From positions 42,151,452 to 42,215,451 of the forward strand of contig JAPTYO010000002.1 in assembly GCA_036873135.1 (NCBI GenBank): a stretch of 64,000 nucleotides of DNA, written 5' to 3'. A program made the position numbers and the translations under genes. Positions 45,467 through 57,974 of the stretch are shown in pieces. The stretch comes from Clarkia xantiana subsp. parviflora. Its lineage: Eukaryota > Streptophyta > Magnoliopsida > Myrtales > Onagraceae. Numbering within the stretch: the first letter of the stretch is position 1; every line of letters starts with the position of its first letter. The notes beneath the pieces are model-generated. The model saw only the letters and a list, made by a program, of their open reading frames with translations. It was not told the DNA's origin and searched no databases.

Positions 45467-47080
45467 TTAAGCTTGGTCCTTATTGGCGTCAGCGGGAGCA
45501 GGGTCCACAAGATCTGTGGCAGAAGGCTCCACAGGTTCAGCTGCTGGAGGGTCGATTATCGGGGCGTCGGCACTTGGAGGCTCCGCCATGTCTTCAATAA
45601 CCACGGGAGTGCTCCCCTCATCACTCTCCTCAGAGAGGGCAAAGTATTTCTTCGCGAAGGGAGTGAGAGACGGAGACTTGTCGAAGTTGATGGCGTCGCC
45701 ATACTCCAGATGGAGTTCCTCGACTGCGTTGAAGAGGGTGTTCTCCACCTCCGCGCTGCAAAACTTCACCGCATCAGCTTGGAAGTCCTCGGACCCCCGA
45801 TAATCTTCCCGGCCCTTGGACTCAGCCGCGACCAGCTTCGAAGGAACCTCAGCAATTTGCTCCTCCAGAGCCTTCTTTTCAAGGACAAGTCTGTCCTCAG
45901 CAATATGCCGCTCCTGCCGCTCCCGCTTCAGGAGCCCCTCGAAGTCACGAACCTGCTTTTGGAGGTCCCGAGTCTTTCGGTCGAGGATGGCCTGCTCCTT
46001 GGCTAGTTTTCCCCGCGAAGACTCGGAGGCCGCGAGATCCTCCTCAAGCTTGGCTATGACCGCGGGAGCCCCCTTTGCCCGCTCCTGCTCCAGGGCTTCC
46101 TCGAAGGCGAAGATGTACCCGAAGCAGCGGTTGATGTCCGCCATCTCCTGCGAAGGAAATAAGAGAAGTGTTAGCATGTGAACAACCTGCCTTAGTGATG
46201 AAGAGGAGGAAAATGAGAGTCTTACCTCTATCCGGCGGATAGACATTTCTTGGACATCCCGACGGATGCCCTCCCGATCCAAGGAAATCGGATACCTCAG
46301 AGTGGGCAGGATTGAGCCTGCTAGCAGATGCGGGGCCAGCTTTGGGTATGTGTCCCCCTGTCGGAGCTGGACCCCTTGCAGCGTTTGGATCGGGGTCCAG
46401 GGAGCCTCCTTCTACGCGGGGTCGTAGACCTTGTAAAAACTCCCATCGAAGGGGAAAGGAGAAGGACCGACTCGAGTTGTGGAGGGGCGCGCCTCCGACT
46501 CGCCCTGGGCCGGAGAGGGAGTAAAGTCATGAATGGGCGACGGCTTTCGCTGTTGTGAAGAAGGTGAGGGGGGCAGCCCCTTGGAGGTTGGTTTCAGTGG
46601 GGACTGCCCCGTCCTCTGACGAGGAATCAAGGAGCCGCCCTCATCTGTCTCCTCGGAGGAGTCCAGATTCTCCACCCGACGAAATTGATCGCCGGTCGGG
46701 GTCTTTCCAGCCCCGAAAGGTGGTGCCCCTGCTGAAGGAGGCGCCCATGCTGAAAGTGGTGCCCCCGCTGAAGCTCCAGCACCCGACGGAGTTCTCGAGT
46801 GACCTACACCTAGAGGACGAGAGGCTTCAGAAACATAGTCAGGAAGTTGGTTAGGGCCCTTACACCAAACGACGCGCCGAGAAACATATTGATATTTCCC
46901 GTGGAAGTTGTAGTAGCCCGCTTTCAGGACGCGGGGAGTTTCCCCTCCGAGGACACGTTTAATATCTTCGATGCGGGCCTCCATGGTCGAAGGAACCAAC
47001 TCCTTAGGAACTAGCTTCCTGTATGATTTAATAGCAAGGCGGAGCTTTTTACCTTCTTCAGCATTCTGGACATTGAAGAG
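45467..47080 (-). pseudogene. Tat extra gene, copy D, 5' half lost at the telomeric junction
   Basis: Exon 4 is 46147-45467 (227 codons with stop), a charged coiled coil ending in an acidic, proline-rich tail, with GAG ATG GCG GAC at its start as in the other copies. A 79-bp GT-AG intron separates it from exon 3 (46226 up to 47080). Exon 3 has a TAG at 46412. Upstream the gene is cut at 47080 inside exon 3, where telomeric repeats begin; exons 1 and 2 and the promoter are gone. Confidence 0.85.
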
Positions 47081-47109
47081 TTTAGGGTTTAGGGTTAAAC
47101 CCTAAACCC
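47081..47109. repeat. Head-to-head telomeric repeat at the D/F junction
   Basis: TTTAGGGTTTAGGGTT followed by AAACCCTAAACCC. It contains a perfect 24-bp palindrome centred on TTAA. The orientation, G-strand running into C-strand, is that of two fused telomere ends. It lies exactly between truncated D and truncated F. Confidence 0.97.
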
Positions 47110-50100
47110 ACGCGATTATCGGGAGAACCATCATTAATCCTCTGATGGCGGTTGCCTCGACGGTACACCAGAAGATGAAGTTCCCGACCGACCATGGAGT
47201 CGGAGAGGTTAAAGGCGACCAGGTGGCTTCTCGAAAATGTTATGTTAACGCCACCCGAAGGAGGAGACGAGAGGCCATGACTGTCCTTCAGACAGACACG
47301 GATCCTAGAGAAGAGTTTGGGCGTCCCGCCCCCGTAGAAGATCTGAAAGAAGTCGAGATCGACGGACCCCAGAGGAAGGTGAAAATCGGGTCTTCCCTGA
47401 CTGAAGAGACAGCCCAGAAATTAATTGAATTATTGAAGGAGTTCAAGGAGCTGTTTGCCTGGTCCCCCAGCGATATGCCAGGAATCAGCCCCGATGTGAT
47501 CGTACACGAGCTGAAGATAGATCCCGCGATCAAGCCTATCACGCAGAAAAGGCGTCCGATGGGCACGGACAAGAAGATCGCGATCCAGCAAGAGGTGGGC
47601 AGGTTGCTCGATGCTGGGTTTATTAAAGAGCTCCGATTCCAAACCTGGGTTGCTAATCCGGTGCTGGTGAAGAAGACTAACGGGAAATGGCGAATGTGTG
47701 TGGATTTCCGCGACCTGAACAAGGCTTGCCCAAAGGACTGTTACACACTCCCGAGAATCGACCAGCTGGTGGATGCCACGTCGGGAAATGAGCTGTTTTG
47801 TTTCATGGATGCGTACTCAGGCTACAACTAGATCAAGATGGCCAAGGAAGACGCTCCCCATACAGCGTTCTATGCAGACAGTGACATCTATCACTACGAT
47901 GTCATGCCTTTCGGGTTGATCAATGCTGGGGCAACCTATCAGCGGATGGTGAACAAGCTGTTCGGAGATATGCTGGGGGAAACCATGGAGGCTTACGTGG
48001 ATGATATGCTGGTGAAGTCCCGACAAGCCGAGGATCACGTGCACAACCTAACCATGGCATTTGAGCGGATGAGGCTCCACCAAGTTCGCTTGAACCCGAC
48101 GAAATGCGCCTTCGGAGTCCACTCAGGGAAGTTTTTAGGCTTCATGGTGAGACAGAGAGGAATTGAGGTGAATCCTGAGAAGCTGAGGGCAATCGAGGAG
48201 ATGCAGTCTCCGATAAACCATCGGGAGGTACAAGTGCTGAATGGCCGACTAGCGGCAATAAATCGCTTCTTGTCCAAAGCCAGTGACCGATCAATGCCGT
48301 TTTTCGAAGTCCTGAGGGCCAACAAGAAATTCGAATGGACCGCCAAATGTGAAGAAGCGTTCCAAGCACTCAAGCAGCACCTTCGCACCCTCCCGCCGTT
48401 GGCAAAACCGGTTCCAGGCGAGCCGCTCTACCTTTATTTGGCTGTTTCTGAATTTTCCATTAGCTCTGTGTTAGTAAAGATTGTCGAGGGTAGTCAAGTC
48501 CCCGTCTATTATGTAAGCAAGGCGTTTGCCAAGTCTGAATTAAACTATCCCGCCGTTGAGAAGTACCGCTTTGCGTTGATTATTACTGCTCGGAAGCTAA
48601 GGCCTTATTTCCACGCACACGAGATTACTGTGCTGACGAACCAGCCTTTGAAACATTTTTTGAACCGACCGGATGCGTCGGGAAGATTAGTGAAGTGGGC
48701 AGTAGAGCTTAGTGAGTTTCGAATACACTTTGCTCCAAGAACGGCCATCAAGGGCCAGGCATTGGCGGATTTTATAGCAGAATCTACAGCCCCCGATCTG
48801 GAAGAAGCGGGCCCTGTAGAGGGGGCAACCATGGAGGTCCCGACAGAAGAACAACCAGAGAGGGCAGAGCAATCAGAACAGCCAAACAAGGAAAATACCT
48901 GGAGATGTACACGGATGGCTCCGCGAGTTCGGACGGATCAGGAGCGGGCTTTTTGTTGATACCACCGGGTGAAGGTGAACCGCTCCGATACGCCTTGGCT
49001 TTAACATTCAAGGCCACAAACAACGAAGCGGAGTATGAGGCTCTCATCACGGGCCTGAAAATTGCTAGAGGCACGGGAGTCGATCACTTAAGAGTGAAGT
49101 GTGACGCAGCTTTAATCGTAAACCAGGTTCTAGGGCGATACGAAGCTAGGAGTCCGATAATGAAGAAGTATCTACGAGAGGTACAAACCTTGAAGGAGAG
49201 CTTTAAAAGCTTCGACATCGAGGCAATCCCGAGGGAGGAAAACGTAGAGGCAGACGCCTTGAGCAAATTTGCCTTGGGGGCACCCTTGGAAGAAAGTCGG
49301 AAGGTACACTTCTTAGAAAAGGTGATCTTATCAAACATCGACCCAACACAGGTGTGTGCCATTGAGGCGAGATCGGAGCAGGAGCCAACTTGGATGACCC
49401 CGATAGTCGCGTACCTGACTACGGGGGCAGCCCCCGATGATAAAGTAGCAGCGGACAGGATACGTCGGATCGCGGCCAATTATGTGATGCTGGACGATCA
49501 GCTGTACAAGAAGGGCTGGTTCTCGACTCCGTACTTGAAGTGTGTGGCAGAACCCGACAACAATCGGATTCTGAAAGAGGTGCACGAAGGGGTCGCGGCT
49601 TGTCATGAAGGGGCCCGATCCATCATGAGGAAAGTGCTGAACTTGGGCTATTATTGGCCCACGATGAGCAAGGAAGCAACGGCGTTGGTCCGATCCTGTG
49701 ACGCGTGCCAGAGGTACGCCCCGAGTATCGTGGCTCCGGCCGCTAATCTGACATCCATCAAGAGCGCGTGGCCCTTCGCGCAGTGGGGCATCAACTTGGT
49801 GGGACCTCTTCCACAAGCACAAGGACAATGTAAGTATTTACTTGTAGCAATCGATTATTTTTCGAAATGGATAGAGGCGAAGGCATTGGCCAGAACAACG
49901 GGGAACCAGATCGTCAAGTTCCTCCAGACCCACATCGTATCCAGATACGGGATTCCTAAGGTGGTGATCAGCGACAATGGTCCACCGTTTAACGGCTCTC
50001 AGGTGAGAGAGTATCTGTTGGAGTTGAACATCGAGCATCGGACTGCTTCTGTACGCCATGCTCAGACTAACGGCCAGGTGGAATCAGCCAACAAAATCGT

Positions 50101-50625
50101 GATGGGTGGCCTAAAGAAGAGGGTCTATGCCTTGAAGGGCAAGTGGCTGAACGAAATGGAAAACGTGCTTTGGGCTGTTAGAACGACACCCAAACGATCA
50201 ACGGGGGAGACTCGTTTGGCCTCGTTTATGGCACGGAAGCTGTCGCCCCCGTAGAGGTGGCTGTGGCGTCCCATCAGATGAGATATTACGAGCCTCTGAC
50301 GAACGATGAAGTGAGACGTCTGGACTTGGACTTACTCGAGGAGAAGAGGCGGGAAGCCGATGAAGTCCAAGCTCGAATGCGATTGGCGACGGCCAGGTAC
50401 TACAATCGACGAGTGAAGTCCCGACAGTTCTTCGTCGGGGAGCTGGTTTGGCGTCGCAACGAGTTCACCCTTTTAGATCGAATCGACAAGATGTCACCAA
50501 AATAGGAAGGACCTTATAAGGTCGTGGGGATGCCAGCTCCAAATGCGTACAAGTTGGAAGACCTCGATGGCAGAACGTTAAAGCATTCTTTTAGTGGCGA
50601 ACACTTGAAGAAACACCATGCTTGA
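47110..50625 (+). pseudogene. Element F polyprotein, 5'-truncated and broken
   Basis: It starts in the linker after protease (AIIGRT motif) and runs through RT, both RNase H domains and integrase to the GPY module. Gag and the protease active site are absent. Defects: TAG at 47829 (CAG in A and D); a one-base deletion near 48900 (TGG GAG to TGG AG) in the second RNase H start; a one-base deletion near 50213 after integrase; TAG at 50503 (TGG in A and D). Apart from these the motifs are well kept, including YVDDM. Confidence 0.92.
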
Positions 50626-50629
50626 AGAA

Positions 50630-51340
50630 AGTCGCCTTAAGTGGTGCCCGATGTAAAATCGCCTTAAGTGGTGTATGCTGTTTATCGTTTAATTCGATGT
50701 AAGCCAATTTTGTGCCGTCAATAAATAAAGAGGTTGCTTCAAATCAGAGTTATCCTTAGATTTATGCTAAGCGTCAAAGTCGCCTTGAGTGGTGCACGAG
50801 AAAAGTCGCCTTGAGTGGTGCACGAGAAAAAGTCGCCTTGAGTGGTGCACGAGAAAAAGTCGCCTTGAGTGGTGCACGAGAAAAGTCGCCTTAAGTGGTG
50901 CACAATCCTTAGATTTATTCTAAGTATCGAAAAGTCGCATTGAGTGGTGCACGATATTAAGTCGTCTTAAGTGATGCGCGGGACTAAGTCGCCTTAAGTG
51001 GTGCACAATCCTTAGATTTATTCTAAGTATCGAAAAGTCGCCTTGAGTGGTGCACGATATTAAGTCGTCTTAAGTGATGCATGATTCTTAGATTTACTCT
51101 AAGTAATAATTAAGTCGTCTTAAGTGATGCGCGGGACTAAGTCGCCTTAAGTGGTGCACAATCCTTAGATTTATTCTAAGTATCGAAAAGTCGCCTTGAG
51201 TGGTGCACGATATTAAGTCGTCTTAAGTGATGCATGATTCTCAGATTTACTCTAAGTAATAATTAAGTCGTCTTAAGTGAGGCGCGGAACTAAGTCGCCT
51301 TAAGTGGTGGAAATTATTAAATCGTCGGGAAGGTCGTACG
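50630..51340 (+). repeat. Tandem array in the F 3' non-coding region
   Basis: Over twenty units of AAGTCGCCTTGAGTGGTGC or its GTCGTCTTAAGTGATGC variant, arranged in a higher-order pattern with ATCCTTAGATTTATTCTAAG every few units. Confidence 0.92.
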
Positions 51341-51501
51341 AAAATGTCTTAAGTGTCGAAGTATCGACCCAGGCAAGTATAAAACCACTTGAAGAAATGT
51401 ATCGAGAAAATCGGAACTGAGAAAGTCTGATAGTTGATAAAGGCTCAAAGGCCCGACAATGACGAAAAAGGAGAAGATACAAGGACTCTAAAGATAAACG
51501 T

Positions 51502-54218
51502 TCAAGCTTGGTCCTTGTCGGCAGCATTGGCAGCAGCTGGGTCCACGGAGTCGGTAGCAGAAGGATCCACAGGGTTGGCCTCGGGAGGATCGACTATCGG
51601 GGCGTCCGCACTTGGAAGTTCAGAAGCGTCTTCGACAATTACGGTGGTACTCCCCCCCATCACTCTCCTCGGAAAGAGCAAAATACTTCTTCGCAAAGGG
51701 AGCGAGGGAAGGAGACTTGTCGAAGTTGATGGCGTCCCCGTACTCCAGGTGGAGCTCCTCAACCGCATTAAAGAGAGTGTTCTCCACCTCCGCGCCAAAG
51801 AACTTCATGGCATCGGCTTGGAAGTCCCCGGACCTCCGATAGTCCTCCTGACCCTTTACCTCCGCCTCGGCCAGCTGCGCAGGAAATCCCGCGACTTGCT
51901 CCTCCAGAGCCTTCTTCTCGAGGACCAATTTATCCTCGGCAGCCTTCTTCTCCTGGACCAGCCTGTCCACAGCCGCCTCCCGCTCCTGCCGCTCTTGCCT
52001 CAAGAGCCCCTCGAAGTCCCCGATCTGCTTCTGGAGGTCCCGAACCTTCTGATCGAGGACAGCCTGTTCCTTGACAAGCTTTCCCCGCGAAGACTGGGAG
52101 GCCTTAAGATCCTCCTGGAGCTGCTCGCAGATCCCTCGGTCCCGCTCCCGGGACTCATCGTAGGCGATGACATACCCGATAAGACGGTTGAAGTCCGCAA
52201 GCTCCTACAAACAAGAAGAAAAAGTGTTAATAGACAAATAACCCGATTTATCATAAAAAAGAAAGAAGCGAAGTCTTACCTCTATACGGCGCATGGACAT
52301 CTCCCTGACATCCCGATGCATATGCGTCCGATTGAGGCAAATCGGATACCGCATAGTAGGCAGGATCGAGCCTGACAACAGATGCAGGGCCAGATCCCGG
52401 TCCTGCTCCCCTTGTGTAAGCGGGACTCCTTGAAGCGTCTGGATAGGAGTCCAGGGGGCATCCGCTCGTGAAGGGTCGAAGGGCCTGTAGAAGTTCCCAT
52501 CGAGAGCAAGAGGAGGAGGAGGACGATAAGTGGAGGGGCATGCCTCCGTCTCGGCCCGAACGGGGGAAGGAGTGAAGTTATGGATGGGTGATGACTGTCG
52601 CTGCTGCGGAGAAGATGAAGGAGGCGGCCCCTGAGGGGTTGGTTTCAAGGGGGATTGCCCCGTCCTCCGACGATGACGAAGGGAGCCACCCTCGTCAGTC
52701 TCCTCGGAGGAGTCCAAGGTTTCCACCTGACGAAATTGTTCGCCAGTCGGAGCCTTCTCCCCAGCTGAGGGAGGCACCTCCGCTGAAGATGGTGCATCCG
52801 CGGAAGCTGCGGCACCCGATGGAGCTCCCGAGCGACCTGCACCTGGAGGATGACAAGCTTCAGAAATGTAATCAGGAAGATCGTCAGGATTCTTACACCA
52901 AATTATACGTCGGGAGACGTATTGATCCTTCCCCTGATAATGGTAGTAGCCCACTTTCAGAACGCGTGGAGTTTCGCCTCGAAGGATCCGATTAACGTCA
53001 GCAATGCGGGCCTCTTTGGTTGAAGGTATCAAATCCCTCGGGACCATCCTCCTGTATGATTTTATAGCAAGTCGGAGCTTTTTACCTTCTTCAGCATTCT
53101 GGAAATCGAAGAGCTGGTCCAGATCCACCCGCTTCCGCTTGGGCTGCCCCGCGGAAGGAGACCCCGACTGAGCAGCAGCCTTCTTTGCGGATTTCCTCTT
53201 CCGCGAGGGGCGGACAGCATCAGTCTCCCCCTGCTTAAGGAATAGATCGGTCAGCACAGATACCTTCTTGGCTGCAAACAGTAAACGAAGAAAAGTTAGA
53301 AGTTTACCCAAGGGACCATATTAGAAGGGCTGTCGAAGAGCTGCCCCCCCAGAGATAATATCGAGGAGTCGGATCCCGGCGTGCACCAGGTCCCGCTCCA
53401 CGAGTGAGTTGGCGTTGAGGGGAGTATAGGACTCCCCCCATCGGTAAAGCTGGATAAGTTGAAGAGTTTCAAAATCCTCGTCGGTGTAAGTGTGGAAAGA
53501 AGGCGGAGGGTCTGCTGCCACCTCCCACCGAGGCCAGGGAATCGAAGAATGTCGGATGAAGAAGTAGCTCCTCTTCCAGCTACTGTTGTCGGACCCCGTG
53601 TCAATCAAGAGTCCCCGACCCTTGACCACCTTCCAGGTGTCATTGGTCCAGCCACACCGGGCAAGCTGCTGCTTACTCCACTTGGGCATCCGAGGGTAGA
53701 AAGCACAAACCCCTGCCTCGTTGCACTTCATCCCATAGAAGGTTCTGAAGAGCTGGAGGCTGTAGACCCACTTCTGTCGGAAGCAGAGAACTTGAAAAGC
53801 GTTCCATAGGCGGATGGCGTGGGGAGAAAAAGTAGTGGGGTGCGTTTTGTAATGGTGGCACATCTCGACCAGATTACCACAAAAGGGGAATCTGATCCCC
53901 GCTGATACCTGTCCCGTAGAGACAAATACCTCCCCTTCTTGGGGACGAGTAACCTCAGGGTTACTCGAGGGGCGAGGCCAAGGATATGGGAAACGGGGTT
54001 CCCAGGTAATAGTGATACAACCCTCTCGGAGGGCTGCATCATAAGCAGTATTGGAGATCTCATTCAGAGCATAATCAAAGTGAAAAGGTTTTCTCCCCTC
54101 AGAGCTGGACCCGCTGTCTGAAAAGCAACCATGGCAAGAAAAACACAGTGGGACTCTTGGAAAGCTGTAAACAAGGAAAAGACGGACAAGCAACAGAGGG
54201 GAAGCCCTTACCAGACAT
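51502..54218 (-). pseudogene. Tat extra gene, copy F (antisense), four exons
   Basis: Exons: 54218-54212 (ATG TCT G), 54117-53308, 53230-52280, 52204-51502, with GT-AG introns of 94, 77 and 75 bp. Exon 2 starts DSGSSSEGRK and carries GIRFPFC ... TTFSPHAIRLWNAFQVLC, the Transposase_28-like signature. Exon 3 is fully open (317 codons) with a basic KRKSAKK run. Exon 4 is a coiled coil with an acidic tail. Two single-base insertions break it: in a G run near 53345 at the end of exon 2 and in a C run near 51655 in exon 4. It is the least damaged copy next to A. Confidence 0.85.
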
Positions 54219-54377
54219 GATGAAGTAGACGTTGAAGAGATGAATGAGGCGTCGCCGGAAGGATGATCGGAGAAACTCCAAGACCTTCGAAATTACAGAG
54301 CTTGAATTCGCAGAGAAATTGCAGAGAGCTTTTGAGAATTCGGAAACGGTAAAAGTTAAATTGTGACCATGGCTAGG

Positions 54378-54387
54378 GTTTTATAGG
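54378..54387 (-). promoter_or_regulatory. TATA box of the F extra gene
   Basis: Minus strand CCTATAAAAC about 160 bp upstream of the ATG at 54218. Confidence 0.6.
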
Positions 54388-54757
54388 CGAAGAAGACAGT
54401 TGAAGGGACACCTCGATCCGAGTCGTCGAAGTCGAAGAGTCTTAATCTGGACCGTTGAGATGAAACGTGCAGAAGGACAACAGACGTAATGATGAAACGG
54501 CCTGAAAAGCACTTTTCAGAAAAGGACAGGCGCGAAAAATCAGGCACGTGGGCTGAAAACGTCGCTTCACTATTCACTGCATTTAATGAACTGGGGAACC
54601 GAGGAGACCCCTAGGATTTAACAGTTATCTACAAAACACTGAGGAAACGTGAAGGAGAAGACTGATAATTGAGTGACTGAACCAAGGGAAAGATCCCCAA
54701 TTCCAGTATCGAAAGGCCGAGAGTTGGAAGACACGACGAACTAAAAGTCCCTCATGT

Positions 54758-54769
54758 CTTGGGGGCAAA
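54758..54769 (+). other. Polypurine tract of element F
   Basis: CTTGGGGGCAAA, identical to A. Confidence 0.88.
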
Positions 54770-55064
54770 TGATGGGTTCGATTACAACCGTCAGGCCCTT
54801 TAACGGGGAGGAGACGGCAAACAGGCCCACCAGGCCCAAAATGAAGGTCAAGATGACCTAGGAGAAGGGTCCCGACGAAGGGAGTCCCGACGATGAAAGG
54901 TCCCGACAGTTGAGCTGGAAGCTCCTGATGAGAAGCCTTTAAGTAGGCCCCGATGATAAATCCCTGAGAATGATAGGCCCTGTCACGATGACGAGGGGTC
55001 CCGAGCGGTGACACAAACGAGACAACTCTGGAGTCCCCGACAAGAGTCAGGACTCGTTATCAGA
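54770..55064 (+). mobile_element. Element F 3' LTR, truncated
   Basis: It starts TGATGGGTTCG and aligns with the first 300 bases of the D LTR, though diverged. It breaks off near 55064 and joins LTR B sequence. The TATA box and LTR end are missing. Confidence 0.85.
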
Positions 55065-55160
55065 AGAAAACCTTCATGGCTAAGGAAATGTGAGGTGGCG
55101 ACGTGATTGTCACTTGCTGACACCGACTCTGGACAGAAACCATCCCAAGAGGGTAGCCGC
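55065..55160 (+). mobile_element. Element B 3' LTR, left piece
   Basis: It matches the B 5' LTR at about 27545-27640 (aaaaccttc-tggctaaggaaatgtgagg). It is split from the right piece (60438-60728) by element G. Confidence 0.75.
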
Positions 55161-56142
55161 TGTTAAGTTTGCTTCCACTTGGGCAGCTTCGGGCTTCTTT
55201 TCCACGAACGGGCTCCGAATGTGTGTACATGGACGGGTACGCCGCGATCCTTGAAACACGATCCTCAAACTTAGTCTTCAACTTTCCCGACTTTTATCTC
55301 TTGAAATCCGGATCCTGCATGTTATGTTTGCTTCCACCTGGGCAGCTTCGGGCTTCTTTTTTAACGAACGGGCTCGGGATGTATGTATAAGGACGGGAAC
55401 GCCGCGATCCTTATACATACATCGATAATTCGGACCTCCAGATTATTTAGCAATCCAGACCGGTCCGGATTGCCTTGTGGCAATCCGGAAGTCCCCCGGT
55501 CCGGGTACTGCGCGTATTCCAGACCTTTTTTGGAATTGGGTGTCCGCGGAAGAATTCTTTTACGGGTTTTGGTTTATTTTGCGAGGCCCGAAATGTAAAA
55601 ACGAACCCGAATTGGACAGATATCTAACACTGCACAAGGGGCAGTAACCAGCGTGGGAGAGGGGGGATGCTGGTTGGGCCCTCTCCGACGCTCAAGTCAA
55701 AATCTTCTAGAAAGAGAAAGCTTTTTAGAGAGAAGTCAGAGCATCCAATGTCCAAAATGAGGGATTTGAATAAAATGGGAGACCTAAGCCCCTATTTATA
55801 GGGAACCTAAGGATCATGCCCTAGTTTTGAATGGCTTGATGTCGGTATGAAGAAAAACGTATACCGTCATCAAGATGGACTATGCGTACACTGACTTCTC
55901 GCACTTGGCAAAATAATCGGGATAAGCGCGCGGAGAACGTCGGTAATCCGGACCTACCCGAACGTCGGTAATCCGGACCTACCCGGATTGCCTTGTGGCA
56001 ATCCGGAAGTCCCCCGATCCGGGCACTGCGCGTATTCCTGACCGTTTTTGGACTTGGGTGTCCGCGCAAGAGTTACGGGTTTTGGAGTAGTTTACGAGGC
56101 CCGAAATGTAAATACGAACCCGAATTTGACAAATATCTAACA
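55161..56142 (-). mobile_element. Element G 3' LTR, with a nested solo LTR
   Basis: Minus strand TGTTAGATATTTGTC ... to ...AACTTAACA. Without the 315-bp nested insertion it is about 667 bp, 49 longer than the 5' LTR because of duplicated 'cggtaatccggacctacccg' units. Confidence 0.85.
55320..55629. mobile_element. 310-bp solo LTR nested in the G LTR
   Basis: Flanked by CTGCA on both sides (55315-55319 and 55630-55634). Its ends (tgttatgtttgcttcc and agatatctaaca) are those of a shorter relative of the G LTR itself. Confidence 0.85.
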
Positions 56143-56160
56143 CTTGCCCCCGAGTCAAGT
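56143..56160 (-). other. Polypurine tract of element G
   Basis: Minus strand ACTTGACTCGGGGGCAAG directly before the 3' LTR. Confidence 0.8.
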
Positions 56161-56749
56161 AGCGGTTCAGAACCCATACTTGACTCTTTTTAAGATAAGA
56201 TATTCGTCCAATTTAGGTTCGGTACTGACCTCAAGGGTTGCCTGTTTGTCAACTCGAGTGTTGGGATCATAAATTTGACTAACTTCAATTTTCTTTTTAG
56301 TAATGCATATAATAGATAAAGTAAAGGAGTCTGATACGAGTACTCCTTGTTTGTGCAGGAAACTTCCCTAAGAGCGGACGCGATAGGTGCGGATCGTGAC
56401 AGGTGTGCATATGTCGGGAGCGGAGCTTTTCCAAGTATCACCCGCTATATGTGATTGTGAATATGTCTGTATGAACAGCGACTATGCATTATTGTATGCA
56501 TCCTCTAGTTGATATGCGTTGATGCCTCCTTAGCATGATGTACATGCCTATATATGATCATTGCTTGGTGTTTCCTTCTTAGAAGAATGGTACCGCGTGT
56601 TCTTACAATTATTCGTTTCTTCACTTCGGTGGAATGCCGAGCACTTGTCAGCTTGGTGCCCCCCAAGTCGCTTGGCAGTCGTACCGTTGTTTCCTGATGG
56701 TTTCTATTACTTCATCTTCTGACAGTGATGCGCCTACTCAGACCATCCT
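56161..56749 (-). other. Element G 3' interior, no gene seen
   Basis: This is where pol would lie in a full element. No RT or integrase motif found. Confidence 0.5.
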
Positions 56750-57082
56750 TTATGGCTCATCTATCTTGATTTCTTGTAACGCTTCAACAAGAGCAGGACG
56801 TCCATGATCTGCCCTTGGGTTTTCATCAATGACGGGAATTACGCTATTGTTTGTCTTGACATTATGTTGGAGTGCAACCTTGTAGCAGTCTTTTGATAGC
56901 TGCTGATCTCCCTTCATTTCACCAATTCCTGCCTTTGTTGGAAACTTGATCATTTGGTGTGATGTTGACGCTATCATACCCCACTTGTTCATGGTTCTAT
57001 ACCCTAGGATTCCTTTATATGCGTCAGGCTTTTGAAGGGAACGCCGATTTGGAGTTTTCGCTCTCCTTCTCTTATTGCGCAT
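56750..57082 (-). pseudogene. Element G linker after protease
   Basis: A 110-residue frame aligns with the A polyprotein just before RT: STSHQMIKFPTKAGIGEMKGDQ against STVHQKLKFPTENGVGEVKGDQ (given in part), and LQEIKIDEP against LKEVEIDGP. It stops where RT should begin, so this marks one edge of the internal deletion. Confidence 0.7.
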
Positions 57083-57974
57083 TGCGCGGTGTTGAATTTA
57101 ATGTGCTGGTTTTGCGATGTATGCTTCATGTGTTCACTTTCAAGGGGCTGGGTTTATTTGATGTGTTTCTTCATACACTTGTGACTCTTCCCGAGGTTGT
57201 GTCTATGTGACGATTGTGCCCATGGTTGAGAGATGTTACACTGGTGGAATCTTCATCTTCTCCTATGTTTTGGCCAAAGATTAGGTTTAGCTGTCGGCGT
57301 ACGTTTTGAGTGGTACGATCCTTCTTGTGTTTTTGGCAAGGGTAAACTTGATGGATGTTGGAAATAATTCTCTAACTCTTTTTTCGTGATGGGTTTGGCA
57401 CAGGCGTGCGTATAACATAGGAGCGTATCCTGAATTACTATCTTCCACAATGTTGATGACGTTGTCACTTTGGTGATGTCGCCGTTTTATTATTGCAACA
57501 CGATTTTTAGTCTTGTGCGTATAGAATGCATGAGGCTCCGTTGCATGGGGGATGTTATATGGCCTAAGCCGTTTGTTGTTCCTAGTGCGATAGCTTGTGT
57601 TGTTGACGCAATTAATATGTGCGTAGTTGTTACTTGGCGTTATTCCAAGGTAGTATGAATGATATAGTAATGTACCTACGAAAGTAGATTTAACCTTCAT
57701 TAGATATTTGGAGTTCGTACAATGGATTACAGGAAGGCGTCTACTGATCGCTCCTTTTAAAAAGAACTAAGGCTAATAAACATAAGTTGTACTTAATCTA
57801 AGAAGACTTAAAGTAGATATGCAAAAATGAAGATAATGGGATTGATGATGTGTTTGACGTCTGCATAGGTGATTTGTCGGCAAGTTGATTCTGCCTCGTG
57901 CCACATAGTTCCTCAGTGCATCTGGCGTGTTGAGCTCTTCAATCTCCCCCTTTGGGGATGAACAAATGTTGGTG
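57083..57974 (-). other. Element G interior, decayed
   Basis: Short frames only. The protease active site was not found. Confidence 0.4.

Noticed and set aside
44866..51340. Short regularly repeated units that might suggest a CRISPR array
   Set aside because: There are no unique spacers, the units are contiguous with variants, and the context is a retrotransposon 3' region in a plant.
28539..55064. D and F as one element
   Set aside because: Both carry overlapping RT-to-integrase regions and separate 3' arrays and extra genes, and the D and F LTRs are clearly diverged.
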